From Acridotheres tristis (Eukaryota; Chordata; Aves; Passeriformes; Sturnidae), in the NCBI GenBank assembly GCA_037013685.1, contig CM072887.1, forward strand, positions 95,376,347 to 95,440,346: 64,000 nt of DNA, written 5' to 3'. The position numbers were made by a program, and so were the translations under genes. The notes below the pieces were generated by a model. The model was not told the origin of the DNA, did no database searches, and worked only from the letters and a program-made list of their open reading frames with translations. Shown here piece by piece: positions 38,660 to 51,751 of this stretch (positions are counted from its first letter, which is position 1; each line of letters begins with the position of its first letter).

Positions 38660-41600
38660 TATAAAAGAAAGCAGGATTGCACCATATTCTGCACTGGTTC
38701 TGCTCCAGCACTGGATCTCTATCAGGGTCATGAACCTTCTGTGCAGTGTAAATAATTGATTTTTCACTATGGCTGTTGAATGAAAAAAATGAAGAAAAAA
38801 AATCTGATCAAACCAATTTTTGTTTTCTTAACTCCCCCTTCCCCTAAAATTTAATTTAAAAGAAATGTTCCAGACTACCTAAAGCAGAAGGGATCAAGTT
38901 TACTTCAGAAAAGCAAAATAAATAGTCTAAAATTATAAAACTAAACAGAAATTAGAGAGCAAAAAGCAGAGACTGCTTCCTTGTGTTAATTTCAGGATAC
39001 AAAAGATTCATGTTAAAGCTCTCCATTGGCTCCTAAAGGGAAAAAAAAAATCCATGTCCCACTGTTGAGATTGTGCTCTATTCCCTGGGCTGGTGTGGGC
39101 TGTGCAGGAGCAGGACTTTGTCAGTCTCCTTCTCTGATGCTGCTTCACTCAGTGCAAGCTCAGGGGTGCATGGGCTGGCACCCAGGCAGCCCACATGGAA
39201 GTGACAGACTTTCATGTCTTACAGTTAGGGCATTCCCATGGTACTTTTAATTTGTATCAAAGATCCTTTTCAGTGTCTTATAAGAAGCAGAAAATTTCTA
39301 GGGGAGGCATTATTGCTGTAGCATTTGGTGGTTTAGAAGATGCTCCAAGCCACATCTGGGGAAGGAGATGACCCAAACTCTCACCTCCTCCTTCACTTCT
39401 CTGACTCAGACTCACAGGGGACGATCAATTTCTGGCTGAATTTGCTGTTTTTTAAAATATTACACAGCTCTATTAGTATGCCAAAACCATACTTGTTCAC
39501 CACACAGACTAGTTCTTGCTTCATGCTCCACTGTGAGAGGTCTGGCTGCTGCAGACTGAAAGCCATGAGGTTAAGGAGCCTCAGTGGGAGAGTACCGTAA
39601 CAGCAGAACTTTGAAAGAGTCCAGCAGATAATGCTTAGTGTAGCTATCGAACCCACAACAGTTCAGCTTAGCAATACTGACTTTTAGGGGGGAAATAAAA
39701 CAATTTTTCCCTTTTTCTTTAGCCTCACTCAGTTTGGAAATGCACATAATAATGTTTATTCAAGAAAATTATTAAACTGTATTGACTTCTACTATAACTA
39801 ATAAAACCATAGTATTTTCCCAAGTGATTTGTCTCACTATGAATGGACATTGGCTCACCTGTAAGCTTAATCTAGGAATTGTATTTAACAATGCATACTT
39901 TCAAATTTGCTTTGCCAATATTGAGAAAAACTTAAGTGATGGATATGCCACTGAATCTTGACTAAATAGCATTGAATTTCATGCACTTGGATCCATTTGC
40001 ATGCAGCCTGGATCTGATTCCTTAATACCTACAATGCGTGGATGTTCAGAACATGTGGATGCAATCTACTATATTATAAAAAGCATTTATGTACAAAGAG
40101 GAGAAACAACCTGATCACAGTTTCAAGAAAAAGGGAGAAAAAAAGGGCTCAAGAATTAGTGACTACTGATGCTGTACTCAGATAACTGAACCATGTCTTG
40201 GTTCAATTTCTCAGCAGGAAATCAGAGATTTTCTAAATTACTCTGCAGCTGAATGTGAAAAAATTATATTCCTTTTTTTAACACCATAATTTTTCTTCCT
40301 ATCAAATATATTGTGTTGTTGTTATTAGATATCTCAAATTAAAATAAAGTGGAGAAGAAAAGTAGAGTTAAAATGCATTTTCTTGGTATGAAGACATATT
40401 ATTATACACACCTTTTGTAAAGAGAGTAAGATGTGCCCAGGGCTCTCTGTATTTGTTATGCCTTAGCCTGGAGCCCTTAACTCTGCAGCCATTATGCTGA
40501 CAAAGCTGCCCTCAGCTATAACAGAAGTTTTACCTTTCCACATGTGTTCTTAGCGTGTGCACATCTGCATCCAGTGTGAATGAGTCAATGTGCTTTGGGA
40601 TTCAGCTCATAAGTAGTAAATTAGATTGAAATAAGAAGCTACCCGGAGAAAGAATTCAATGTAAGTGCATATATTCACAATATGAAACAGCAGCTTTTCT
40701 TTTCAGTGCTGGGCTTATCTTCTATCTGCTGCTAGTTACATTAAGGCATGAACATTCATTCACATGAGATGTCTGACGCCATAAATCTCAAATTCTCTCC
40801 TTGCTTCCACTCTTGCCTCCATTGTGCTGGCTATGCTAATGAAAAGCAGGTTTTCGGTTTCATATGTACGTGCATGTGTGCAAAAGAAGGAGGGGTTTTG
40901 TCATATAGGCACTTGTCCTGCTTGGCACAAAGATAGAAGCCCACTGAAGTAGAAAAAGTATAATATATGCAATAAATCTGGGGGAAAGCATGTAGATGCT
41001 TTTTCTGGCCTCATAACTATTTTTATAAAAACATAGAAACCAATATATCATTGAAAATAAAGCAGTGCTTTGTGTTGTAGTACACAGTGTTTACAGAGAA
41101 AAGCAAGCTTTTTTACCACCTGGCAAGAATTTCAGACAAAAAAAAAAACAAAAAAGAGATTTGAAAAAGCAAGGACAAGCATTAGAAAGAAAGGGGGAGG
41201 GGAAGCTGGTGAGTTCTCATTTGCACATGTAGAAATGCAAATTTGATCCATCTCTCTTATCTAGTGGTAACAGACTTGGCTCATGGAGCACAATAGCACC
41301 AAAAATAATGAAGTTTAAAAAGAATTGATTTGATTATAGAAACACTTCTGTAAAGCCAAGTGTTCATTAGCAGATGCTTGCCACCTACCTCAGAACCAAG
41401 GATGTGAAAAACCTGAAAGCAGGATGTAGCCCCCTATTTTGGGACACAGACACTTAGGGGCAGTAAGACTCCTCGTTGTTAAATCTTTTGCTAGTGCAGA
41501 GAAATGTATGGACTCTGACAGTAGCAACTGATTTCCTGCTTTTCCACCTACTATCATATAGGTCCACAGTCTCCTTTTAAGCAAAGCTCATTCCTTTGGC

Positions 41601-42180
41601 TTATGCCAGTTTACCTCTGTAATAGCTGGGACCCAAATATTGTTGATTTAGATGCAGAGATGGACCTGATAGATTAGTTTCCCCCAAATGTCTCGAAAAA
41701 TCAAGCATGATATTAAGCAGATCAAATTCCTCTGAATTATCTGAAGTGATTTTGTCTCCTCATTAGGAGAGTTTGCCTTGTGTAAGGGTTTTAAGAATTA
41801 GACTATTGCAACCCAGGGCTGCTGAATTAGAAGCAATTGGACAAGGTCTCTCTGGTGCAGATTCATCTGTCAAAACATTTGTACTTCACAAAACATGGTG
41901 GAGCTTTTATAAAACTGAAAAAAAAGTGTTTGCCTTTCTCATCTCATAAGCAAGTTTGCTGAGGAAAGAGAAGGTTGGAAGTGAGTATAAAATCAGAGTT
42001 GGGGATAGCAATGACAGGGGAATATACACAGCTGTAGTTATTTACAAAAAAAACTCAACAAAAAACAACTGCAGGGATAGATCTTCAGCTGGGTAGCAGT
42101 GCTGGGCAAGAAAAAAAAGGTTTCACAGTCTACAAACCACTTGCAAGTAATTTGCTATCCCTCTACCCTTCCATATGAGC
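36066..42180. other. Intergenic, no gene seen
   Basis: AT-rich DNA. It contains the A23/(AT)n repeat at 38621-38663, and a unique octamer-containing stretch at 39900-40060 that may be conserved regulatory DNA. Short frames (for example 36198-36555, 37614-37904, 39340-39656) show no recognisable product. Confidence 0.5.
38621..38663. repeat. A23 followed by (AT)10
   Basis: Twenty-three adenines run directly into about ten AT units. It looks like a retrotransposon tail plus microsatellite, but no element body could be recognised upstream. Confidence 0.95.
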
Positions 42181-42470
42181 TGAAATCAGATACAAACTAA
42201 TTACGGCAAAGGCAGGCGCAGCCGCCGCAGCCCCGAGAGCTGCCAGGTGCAGCCGCCGGCACTGCCAGATGGGCACAGTGTGATTTCCCACCTCCGAGAG
42301 GGCTGGGAGCCTGGCCGGGCTGGGGGAGGCAATTTGTAAAGAGCACAGCATATGCCACCTGATATTCAGAGGGCTATGGATGTGTTGCAGTTTACCTGTC
42401 GTTTCTGTGCGCCTTTCTACCACGCGGCCCAGTTACTCCATGCTGTGGGAATTCGGCAGCGGATCAGATG
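42181..42470. other. CpG cluster in CpG-poor surroundings
   Basis: About 14 CpG dinucleotides fall within some 270 bp: a GCCGCCG-rich block at 42215-42325, and a second set in CGTTTCTGTGCGCC, CACGCGGCC and TTCGGCAGCGGATC at 42400-42465. The flanks are nearly CpG-free. A TAATTA-type homeodomain core (CTAATTACGG) lies at about 42198-42207. No repeat family was recognised. The frames across it (minus 42423-42163, plus 42352-42855) have no known domain. It may be a small CpG island, such as an enhancer, a promoter of a non-coding transcript, or a distal exon. Confidence 0.45.
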
Positions 42471-45400
42471 CCATGAAACTCTCACATGCTTCCACATAAT
42501 TATCTTCCCAGGAGCCCTTTTTTATACCCATTCAAGGACACCACTCACCAGAAAACACAACCTGCAACTCTCCCTGTGGCCAGCCTGCTCCACCAAGAAA
42601 GTTGTGACCATGACTTCAGTCCTTTGCCCACTGCAGCCTCTTCCTGCTCCTCTCCGGATCTCGCTCTGGAGGGCTTTGCCCTCTTGCAGAACTGGGAATT
42701 CTTGCACTCACTCTGTACTCAATCCTGATGAAAGATATTTTGGCCTTTCAACTACAGAAAATCTGAGACAAGTGTCAGCTCCCAGCTCTCTAAATGAGAT
42801 CAAAACTTCCCTAAATATCAGCAGAATTTCTCATTGGGGATTAGATCAGAGGTAGGCAAAAGGGCCCACTATGCAGTTAACAATTGGGCAACAGGAGATC
42901 ATTTGTGTTCTGTAATTATAGTTTTGCCTTGTAAAACTTGAATAAACCTCATAGCTTTTAATTTCATGCCTACATTTTTTTTTTCCTTTGACATTTAGGA
43001 CTAAAACTTACATACTGCTAAATCCATCATTTAAAAGGAGCTATCCCTGTTTCCCCATTCAAACACTCTTCAGCAAATCAAATTTCCTATGCACTTGAGG
43101 TTGCCTGGGATATTTCGGTACCATGCTCATTTATGAATTTGTAGAACTGGACTGAAACCTTGGTGTAATGGAAAAGACTGCTGAAAACTTTGCTAAACAG
43201 ATGATCACATTCCTGAGTTTGTTTTACTTAGTTAGCATTTTTGCCTGCTGTGAGGTGTTTTCCTTGGATGGTTACCTACAAATACAGCACTGACCTCAGT
43301 GTGCATGAAGCAGGCCAGCACAGGCAAACAGAGCCAATTGGACATGCTCTATAAATCATCACCCACATCCTTCCAGCAGCAAAAATAAAAAGGAAAGGAG
43401 GAGGGGGTTAAACAACTGGTGAGTGTTCCACATGAGGAAATGGAGGCTATTTGGTGTGACCAGCTGGAAATTCTCAGAGTGCCAAGGAGAAAGGTACCAG
43501 CAGGAGCTAGCTCTGTGCTGGATAAAGTGCTAATATTATAAATAAATGCTATCATCTTACAGATATCTTGTATGGGCAAAATAATAGGCCTAAAATGCTC
43601 TCTGCTATAAAAGACACCTATCTCAAATGGCAAGTGCAGAAATGTAATACTATGGCTTATGAAATCAGACTTAAATCCAACATAAAAGGCTGTCTCTTAG
43701 CATTATTCACTCTGGTTCTTCAACTCTGAATGTGCCTGAAGTGATTTCTACTGCTCTGCTGGGCCAGATTGTAGACAAGTACCCAAGTTACCACCTTCTT
43801 TCCCCAGTACCTGGAGAGCAAAACTCGTAATGGGATGAAGTAGGTGAAGGGGTCCTGCTGCCTTTCTACCAAAACTTCAGTCTTGATGAGCCACAGAGCA
43901 GGGTCTCAGCATACTCCACTGCACTGGTCAGCTTACATTTAGGCACAGACACATTGCATTATCTGATTTAGATAAGAGATTATTTTCTCGGAAAAATAAG
44001 CTTGAGGAAAACAAAAAATTTTTTTCAGGTGTTTGGTTCTCTCGACCCCTTGCATCGGTGCATTTGATAAGGGACTGAAATTTGACTTTACTGTGTACCT
44101 AGTGATTTTTCATTTACATTACAAGCATCATTTCATTACAAGCATCAAACTTGTTCTGAGTCTAGTTCAGTCAAAACTTCTGCACTCTATATAAATGAGT
44201 ACTAATTAAGGACTGGGATACTAATCTGAATTCTCAGTCTTCTTCCTGGCTCATCTGTTACTTTGAGATCCTTGAAAGTATTCAGCATGACCCTTTGTAG
44301 GAAAAGCTCTATCCTAAGGGACCTATCTCAACAAGAGGGATCACAGCTGAAAACCCCAAGTGAAAACACGCATCTAATTACTTTTAGAAAGCTGGCCCAG
44401 ATCTCTATTATTCTGCTCCTTAGCATGTCCTGCTGTATAGCTCTAGGAGTTCTTTGATCATTCTCTTTGCTAGCACTCCCTTTGCTTTGAAGAGAGGATC
44501 TTGCTGTTTTCCACTTGGTGATAGAGCACATATAATTAAGGGGTGCAACAGTTGAGTCCTTTTGGTTGTATTTGCCTTAGCAAATACAATGCACCAGTAA
44601 CTGTTGTGCAGCCCCAAGGCCAGCTGCCGTGTCATCACTCACATCCATACAGTTGAATTGTCTTGTCTGTTCCCCACCACACTATTAATCCAAAACAGGG
44701 AGACTGCATCCAAATTGCCTTTGAAAGCAGCCCTTGGCTTGTGCTAAACCCTGAACTGTGCCCAGGCACTGGCTGGGACTGCTAGCTGGCCATGGCCAAA
44801 ACTACATCAGGGATGATGCTGAAAGGTAAACTCTATGGACGACTGTGAGCCAGGGCAAGCACCCATATCCCAGCTCATTTCAGTTCACTCACATTGGCAT
44901 GGTCCTTGTGGATTTAGCTTTCTCAAAGAGCCTCAATATGTCAGATTCAGCTTCCCTGACTTTAGGCTCTCCTAAGTTAACAGTATAATTATGCTAGACT
45001 CTCCATGCAGTCATTGGAAAGACACTGCCAGGAGAGAATTCACAACACATAAGAGAAGCCCACCTAAACAAAAAAAGTTTGATGTATTGATGGGAAAGGT
45101 CAGTAAAACCATCAAAAGACAAAGAATCTCCCACGTAAATACAGCATTTCTGCTTCAAAAAGATGATGGATACTAATGATCTTGGGTTTTGTAGGGCTGA
45201 AATGCTATCAGTGGGTAAATGTTTCTGATTCTGTCCTGGGCAGATCCCCACATCATCGTTGCCTGGTGGCTTTAACCTAGAGGAGAGATTACAGACTCAT
45301 TCTCTTCATAAATCACTAGGTATAGCATTCCAATATATTCACCTCATCAGTTAGTTCAAGCTGAGTATAAAACTATCCAAAGGATTTTGGTGCAGGTCAT

Positions 45401-46604
45401 TTTCAAACTCCTCCTAGATACACATATGAGTTGACTGGGGTGAACTTATAAACACTGAAAATAATTCTTGTCTGTCAGCAGAATGGCTAATGTCCAGAAA
45501 GTCTCTCTCATCTGCCTGTGTCTGGTTTACCAACGACCATCTTTGGTTTCACAAATCCATGACTATTGTCAAATTGGAGTGATTTACAGAGCAAAAACCC
45601 TACACTATGCCTGCAGGCAGAGCTGCAAGTGATCTCACCAGAAGCCTCTAAATTGGTATTCTACTCAGTTCAGCTCAACAAGAAATATGCTACTAGGGAA
45701 ACTCCTTTGGCTAACAGTAATATAGTAGCTTATTTAATGGTAGAAATTATGTCTTAAAACAAAATGTTTGGAAAATTTTGATTTCCATCTTTATAGGAAA
45801 TGAAATTGTTTTGCCTTTTTAGTTTTTTCTTCCAAGAGAAGAAGTAAAAAGCAGAGAATAAAACCTAAAAAGAATTTGTGAGCAAAACACATATTTGCTG
45901 CTTTATTTTTTTTTCCCTTACACAAATTGTAAGTATAATTTTCTGCATAGTATTAGTTTAGGCATTTTCTCAATAACATACTAAAAGAAGTTCCATTTAT
46001 TACTTTGCTCTTGCAATTTCAAAACCAAAGCCTTGCCTTGAAATCTGACATTTGCTATTTAAAAATCTAGCTTTTCTGCATTCAACTCTCAGATTCACTT
46101 TTGGTCTTCTTTTTCTTGAATTGACATCTGTATATTCTTTGCATACCATGTTAGTATCAAATATTTTTACTATGTATTCTGTTAATAATGGAAATGACTT
46201 TCAAACATAATTCACAAAATTAAGACAGCAGTAGTTGGTTTCACTAACTTAGTTGATAATGAAAAGTTAAAACTCTTGCATTTATTGCCACTTTTACAAC
46301 AAAAGCCTGGTCAACTGGAAATATAATTACATTTATGTTTGTATATATATGTCTGTATACATATTTTATCCTTTCAGCTCATATATGAGTAGAATTGATG
46401 TGTGGTTTCAAAACTGATTAGACTAAACAAAAATGACAAATTACCTCAAATAAAGAGGAAACTAAGAAGTCACATACAACTATTTTATGTAAAGCTTAAT
46501 AAACATGTGAAATAAGTCAGTGGGAAAGGTAACTGCAGCAAAGCACAGAAATGAGTTGAAAGACAGCTCTATGGATCTTTTTTCTCTCTTTTCTCCTTTC
46601 TCTC
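42471..46604. other. Intergenic, no gene seen
   Basis: AT-rich DNA with short frames (43349-43633, 44328-44638, 44991-45251 and others) that I do not recognise and take as chance. A short direct repeat of CATTACAAGCATCA-type sequence lies near 44115-44148. Confidence 0.5.
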
Positions 46605-47290
46605 TTCAATATGAGCCAGCAGTGCCCTTGCAGCCAGGAGAGCCAACTGTGTCCTGGGGACATCAGGCACAGCATCACTTGCCAGGCAAGGGAGGGATTG
46701 TCCTGCTCTGCTCTGCTCTGCTCTGGGGTGGCATCACCTTGAATATTATGTGCAGTTTTGGGTGCCACAAGACGAATATAAAGCTGTTAGAGAGCATCTT
46801 AAAAAGAGCTATAAAGGTAGTGAAGTTCTGTAGGGAAAACTATGTAAGGAGTAGCAGAGTTCAATTGGTCTGTTCAGCCTGGAGGAGACTGAGGGGAGTC
46901 ACTGCAGTTACAACTTCCTTGAGGGGGGAGGAGGAGGGGCAGGCACTGATCTCTGCTCTGTGATGACAGGGACAGGACCTGAGGGAATGGCTTGAAGTTG
47001 TGTCAGGGCACGTTTAGGTTGGATATTAGATAAAAGTTCTTCACCCAGAGAGTGGTTGAGCACTAGAACAGGCTCCCCAGGAAAGTGGTCACAGTACCAA
47101 GCCCAACAGAGCTCAAGAAGCATTTGGACAATGCTCTCAGGCACATGGTGTGACTCTTGGGGATGGTGCTGTGCAGGAACTGGAGTTGGACTTGATCCTT
47201 GTGATGATCCAACTCAACTTATTCTCTGATTCTGTGATTCTGTGATCATGTGATCCTATGATTCTGTGATTCTATAATTCTGTGATTTTC
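46605..47290 (+). mobile_element. 5'-truncated CR1 LINE, about 690 bp, with terminal microsatellite
   Basis: Sense-strand CR1 begins near AATATGAGCCAGCAGTGCCC (46608) and runs through AGTTTTGGGTGCCACAAGAC, TGTTCAGCCTGGAGGAGACT, GTTGGATATTAGATAAAAGT, TGAGCACTAGAACAGGCTCC and TGGACAATGCTCTCAGGCAC. It ends in a GATTCTGT-type terminal microsatellite. The frame 46520-46963 overlaps the RT C-terminal part (ESILKRAIKVVKF is recognisable), but stops and a (CTCTG)n insertion at about 46704-46725 show it is dead. The poorly conserved middle suggests an old copy. Confidence 0.88.
47215..47290. repeat. (GATTCTGT)n CR1 terminal repeat
   Basis: Eight or so imperfect GATTCTGT / GATCATGT / GATCCTAT units. 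CR1 elements normally end in a short version of this 8-bp repeat; here it has expanded. Confidence 0.88.
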
Positions 47291-50200
47291 ATTGAGGAGC
47301 AAAGGATTACAAAGCATAGTGAAAAAGCACTGCTAGACTGAAAAAAAAAAACAGACTGAAAAAATCATGCCTTTGAGGCCAGATAGCCTTTCCCTGTTCC
47401 TTAAAACATCTTATATTCTTCATATGGGCCTCATTTTCAAACTGAACTAAACCAACTTTTACTAGGGAGATCATCCATGTCCAATTGGCAGACACAATGA
47501 CTTGTTCAGCTGAATCCATCTTCAGTAAGGCAACCCAGTCAGCAGCCTGACTCACACTCATCCTTTCCATCCCCGCAGTGGGCTCCTTACACAGATCACA
47601 ACCTGCATCTAAAACACTGAGCTGTGTCAGATGGAAGAGTGCCTTGAAATGCTCATGGTGTGGGTGCTGTGCTGATTCCCTGAACTCCCACATTCTGCTG
47701 CTCATTTATATCTCTCTTCTGAGTTGGGATTTATCACCTTGTTCACAGATCCTCCCTGAGTTGTTCCTGTTTGTAGCACCTCCCTCCCCAGCAGAGTTGA
47801 TATGGGGGATTTTGCCATTTTGGTGCATCATTCTATAAACTTGTTTATTGGATTCAGCACCATGTTGAGCTGAAGGTTTCTGGAATGCATGCACAGAATT
47901 TCTTCATGCTCACAGGACTCTTCACACTTCTTATCCTGCTTCATAATCCAGTGGCAAATCTCCAAACCATGTAGCCAGGGCAGGTTTGCTTTGCACAGAG
48001 GCACAGGTTCTCTTGGTTAAGCTGAGTTATCAGCTATTGTTTAACACAGTATCTTATGTTTACTTATTTGAGCATTCATTTAGGGATATTTAAATGAAAC
48101 TCTAACTTCTGCTGCTATTTTACTAGCTCATATGCTTTGCACATTACAGCTGTTGACCATGGGATCAGCAATTTCCATTGCAAGGGATGTGTCCCATACA
48201 CATTGGATTCCCAGCTATGAGCAATGGAACTATGTTTGGCTAAATCACATAAACGACTTGCAGTCTGAGTCACATTTTTAAAATAGCTGAAAGATTTTAT
48301 CCTCACCACTGGAGAATTTTCACTTCTGTCCAGTTATGAATAATGATTTTAAAATACACATTGGTAATCCTCATCGCAGATAAGAAGATCTTATGGCTGC
48401 CTCATGACATGGCTGTCTCATTCTAGTCAACCTTCATTTTTCAGGAAATCTTAATATAGACAACACTGAAAATCATTTAAAAATATCAAAGTGATTACTG
48501 ACATCTTCCAAGAGATTGGAACAGTAAAACAATAAAACAAAAATTGAAGGGGTCAGATTTTCAGCTGTGGTAAGCTAAAATATCTAACATATATAGCAAC
48601 TGAAAAGTATATTTTAGGGACACAGTGAACAGACCTTTGTGTAAAGTAGTTTCCATCCCAAATAGCTTTTGAAATTCTCATTTAGACAGCCCTATTCAGC
48701 CACAAATTAACAGATTACGTGTCCTGTTAGTCTGTGCTATGTAAGCCAAAGATTTACTACTGTAAAATTTATAACCATAAAAAGCAATGATAGCAATAAC
48801 GATTTTCTTTCATTGTGAAACTTTGACTAATTTTAGATGGAAGGATATTCTGAAGTAAATGTCTCATTTCAGAAAGGGAGTGGTGGCACCTCAGTCCTAG
48901 CAGCAGCAAATAAAAGAATGCTAAACTCACAGTCAGACATTTTTGCCTAGTGTCACTTAACCAGTGATCTTGAGGAAATTAAAAATGAAAACCACTATAG
49001 TAGTAGTAGTGTCAAGAAACTCTAAACACAGTCTGAAGAATTAGCTGAAGAATATCTGAATTATCTGAAGAATAGCTCAATACAAAACAGAGAAAAATAA
49101 AATCCTGAACTCCAATTCTTTATAACATTTACTAGTCTGTATTTCCTTTTCCTGATGCCTGTGTCACTCTTTTTATCTCAAAACATTTAATAGAAAAAAA
49201 AAAAAAAAAGCAGATTAAGATGAACATTGCATTTGAATTTGACTGAATTTGAAATTTGGTATATTTTTCCAGATCTAAAGACGAGTCTGTGTCACAGAAT
49301 TTCTCTGGTTTTCTGACTAGTCTAAAAATGATAATTACTTCTCCCTACAAACCCTGCTTCAGGTGGGCTTCTTTAATCCAGGGTTCAATATTATTCCTAT
49401 TGAAGTGAATAGAAACTTGCCATTACCTTCATTATAGCAGGACCTGGCCATTACCTTGCAAAGACAGCTGTACCGACTGAATAAGATTATTGATTACTCA
49501 GCAGCTTCATTTCTGACTTGGGAAGTAGAAAGCTGATAAAAAAAATTAGGCATTCAAAAGAGATTATCCTAATGTTAAGACTAATGGTGAGTCTAAGATC
49601 AAATGTTCAGCCCCAGAAAATAGATGATCATAGAGAAGTAAAATTAACTAGAATATTATTTACATTTTGATGCAACTGCTCAGTGGAATTTTGGTGGGTG
49701 AAATCATCTCATAAAAGGGGAAAGGGGAAGTTTTCCCTCCCTTCATCCAGAATAGAAGACAAGAACCAGGCCCTGCATTTTTATGTGACACCAATGTGTT
49801 CTTATACAGGGTCTAAGGACAAAGAAACAGTTAAAACCACCCCACCCCAAATAAACTCCTAAAATCAAGGCCAGGCTACCTGTAGTTCTCCAGAGAATCC
49901 AGTAGGTCAGAAAAGTGCTTCTTGAAGCTTTATTTGTCTTCTGGGCCATGTAACTATGAGCAGTGGGATGGGATGAGTAGGAGTTACCTATACACTAGCT
50001 GCCATATTTCCAAAGGACTTATGACTTTTTTTCATCCCATGTAGTGAATGCTGCAGGATGGAGGTGCTCAAATTGCTCTGCAAACCGGTCTCATTACTCC
50101 TCACATCCACACAGGGAAACACTTTTTGTTTGCTACCTCAGTCTGGGAAACTGTGAAGTTACATCAGTGCTCAATCCATCAAAAGCATAATTTTGCTTGT

Positions 50201-50683
50201 TTTTGATGATGCAGTCCTGTTTGTTCATTAAATGACACCTCTTGGGGTTTTGGTCTGCTTTGCTATGCTATTTCTACAACTGCAGGTTGTTGGCGGTCCC
50301 TATGTCATATTTCCGTAGGCGACTACTTGACCTTGGTAAAGTATTTTGCACTGGTCTTCAGTGACTTTCATCCATGTTTCCCCAGGCTGGCTCTCTAGCT
50401 TGTAGGGATCAGTTTGATATGCTCAGTCTGATAGGTATAGAGCTATTCCTGTTACAGCACCTTGGCAAAGTGTTAACCAGTTCTCTGGTGTACATCGTCC
50501 CCATTACTAATGCTGGCACCAAACAACCTACCAGATATGGGACAGACCTTTAGTGACATCCTCCTCATACATCCTTTTAGTTTAATAGCAAGCAATTGAT
50601 AACTACCGGTAAATCACTGTTTTTAAAGAAATCATGTGCTCAAATCAGAGTAGTTTTAGTCAAAAGTCAGTGGGGTCTAAGGC
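47291..50683. other. Intergenic, no gene seen
   Basis: AT-rich DNA with an A16 run (49194-49209). The 132-residue minus frame at 47307-47705 and the others were examined, and no domain was recognised. The stretch 50230-50683 is unique sequence into which the young ERV inserted. Confidence 0.5.
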
Positions 50684-50689
50684 AGTATT
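50684..50689. repeat. Target-site duplication, left copy
   Basis: AGTATT lies directly before the TG of the LTR and is repeated exactly at 54060-54065 after the CA of the other LTR. A 6-bp duplication is normal for beta- and alpha-type retroviral integration. It shows that both provirus ends are original and that no inter-element recombination has occurred. Confidence 0.93.
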
Positions 50690-51345
50690 TGACACGGTCC
50701 GCCTTCTCCACCCCGCACCGACTCGCCCAGCTAGCTCCTGAAGGCGAGACCAGTGCCGAGAGTGGCCCACTTCCAGGATTCAGGGGAACCCGGAATGTGG
50801 GTAGGGCTCTGAACCCTCACGGCCGTACACGCGTCCGGGGAGGAGCAAAGGATCGAGACAGAGTCCTTCTGAGGTTCCGGGGAAGCGGGATTTATTGCGG
50901 GAGAGAGGACAATCCGGATCGGGGGAAGGGAACCGCAGAAGGCAGGGAACACAGGTGTACAGCAACTTAAATAGGGGCCCTCCCCCAAGGGAGGGTACAA
51001 TACAGCACCCAATGGCTACAGTTTGGGGTGTAGCATAAGGCAGGGCTGATTATACATACAACGAATAGGGGGAAACATAGGCGGGGAAATACATGTAACA
51101 TCAAATCATATGCTAAGAAGGGGATGACTGATACAGAAGATACTAGAAGGATGGGGGGGCTAGGAGGGATTGACAGTCTCCGGGGCAGGGACTAGAGTGA
51201 GGGACAGGGAAGGTACTGGAAGGTGGGTGGGGGCTTGGGTTGATTGATCAAGGGAAGGCGGGAATTAGGGCAACTGAATTATAACGGGGGGGGTACAAAC
51301 AATAGAACAAAACATCTAATAACAATAAAATAACGCAATACAACA
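50690..51345 (-). repeat. 3' LTR of the provirus (656 bp)
   Basis: Begins TG and ends CA. On the minus strand it holds an inverted CCAAT motif (plus-strand 51009-51013), a TATA-like CTATTTAAG (50966-50974) and an AATAAA polyadenylation signal (50891-50896) about 70 bp downstream. It differs from the other LTR at five substitutions and one G-run indel. It acts as the transcript 3' end-forming LTR. Its promoter could drive transcription leftward into host sequence. Confidence 0.95.
50966..50974 (-). promoter_or_regulatory. TATA box of the 3' LTR
   Basis: CTATTTAAG on the minus strand, about 35 bp downstream of an inverted CCAAT box and about 70 bp upstream of AATAAA. This is the normal U3/R spacing. 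Confidence 0.65.
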
Positions 51346-51363
51346 TCTCCCCCTTTTCTTTTT
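51346..51363 (-). promoter_or_regulatory. Polypurine tract
   Basis: On the minus strand, an 18-nt uninterrupted purine run (AAAAAGAAAAGGGGGAGA) directly abuts the TG of the 3' LTR. This is the plus-strand DNA primer site of retroviruses, and it fixes the orientation of the provirus. Confidence 0.95.
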
Positions 51364-51511
51364 AAGAAGATTAAGTTGATGGTACCAGTGTGGGGGAGAC
51401 ACCTTTGAAAGTAATCTTAAAAACTGAAATGGTAGGGGAAATAGGAAACAAAACTGACATAATTAACAGAACTGTTCAAAATGTAGAAGTGAACCATCCC
51501 GATAAAGTCCT

Positions 51512-51751
51512 TTAGTGTTTCAGATTTGCTTCTGGTGACTTCGCCTGAGTGTCTTGATGTCGGTGATGGTGAAGACGACTTTTGTGCTGCCCACAGATAT
51601 CCTTAGGGTCCACCGGAGACAGGGTTGCATCCTCCACGGGGTGCTCCAAGTACAGGGAGCATCCCGAGGAGGTCATGGGGATGGGGAAGGGTTTGCAGGG
51701 GGAACCCCAGGGGCGCTTAGGGTATTTTGAAGGAAAGGGGAGGTTATCCTT
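51512..51751 (-). CDS. Candidate spliced 3' exon of the provirus (79 codons)
   Basis: On the minus strand, a pyrimidine-rich tract ending CTCTTTTCTTTTAG is followed immediately by a frame open for 79 codons to a TAA at 51512-51514, about 150 bp before the polypurine tract. The in-frame codon just before the opening is the TAG of the acceptor itself, so the frame opens exactly where an exon would. An internal ATG (51676) would give 54 residues. The product has a proline/lysine-rich start, a cysteine-containing middle (SSGCSLYLEHPVEDA) and a histidine/arginine-rich cluster (RLHHHRH). I recognise no family. By position it compares with the second exon of Rec/Rem/Rex-type accessory proteins or the end of env. 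Function is not established. Confidence 0.45.
   Translation of the reverse strand, partial: KDNLPFPSKYPKRPWGSPCKPFPIPMTSSGCSLYLEHPVEDATLSPVDPKDICGQHKSRLHHHRHQDTQAKSPEANLKH

Noticed and set aside
42352..42855. 167-residue plus-strand frame as a gene
   Set aside because: No recognisable domain and composition changes along its length. Kept only as part of a CpG-cluster observation.
46520..46963. 147-residue plus-strand frame as a host gene
   Set aside because: Its C-terminal half is the reverse-transcriptase tail of a CR1 LINE.
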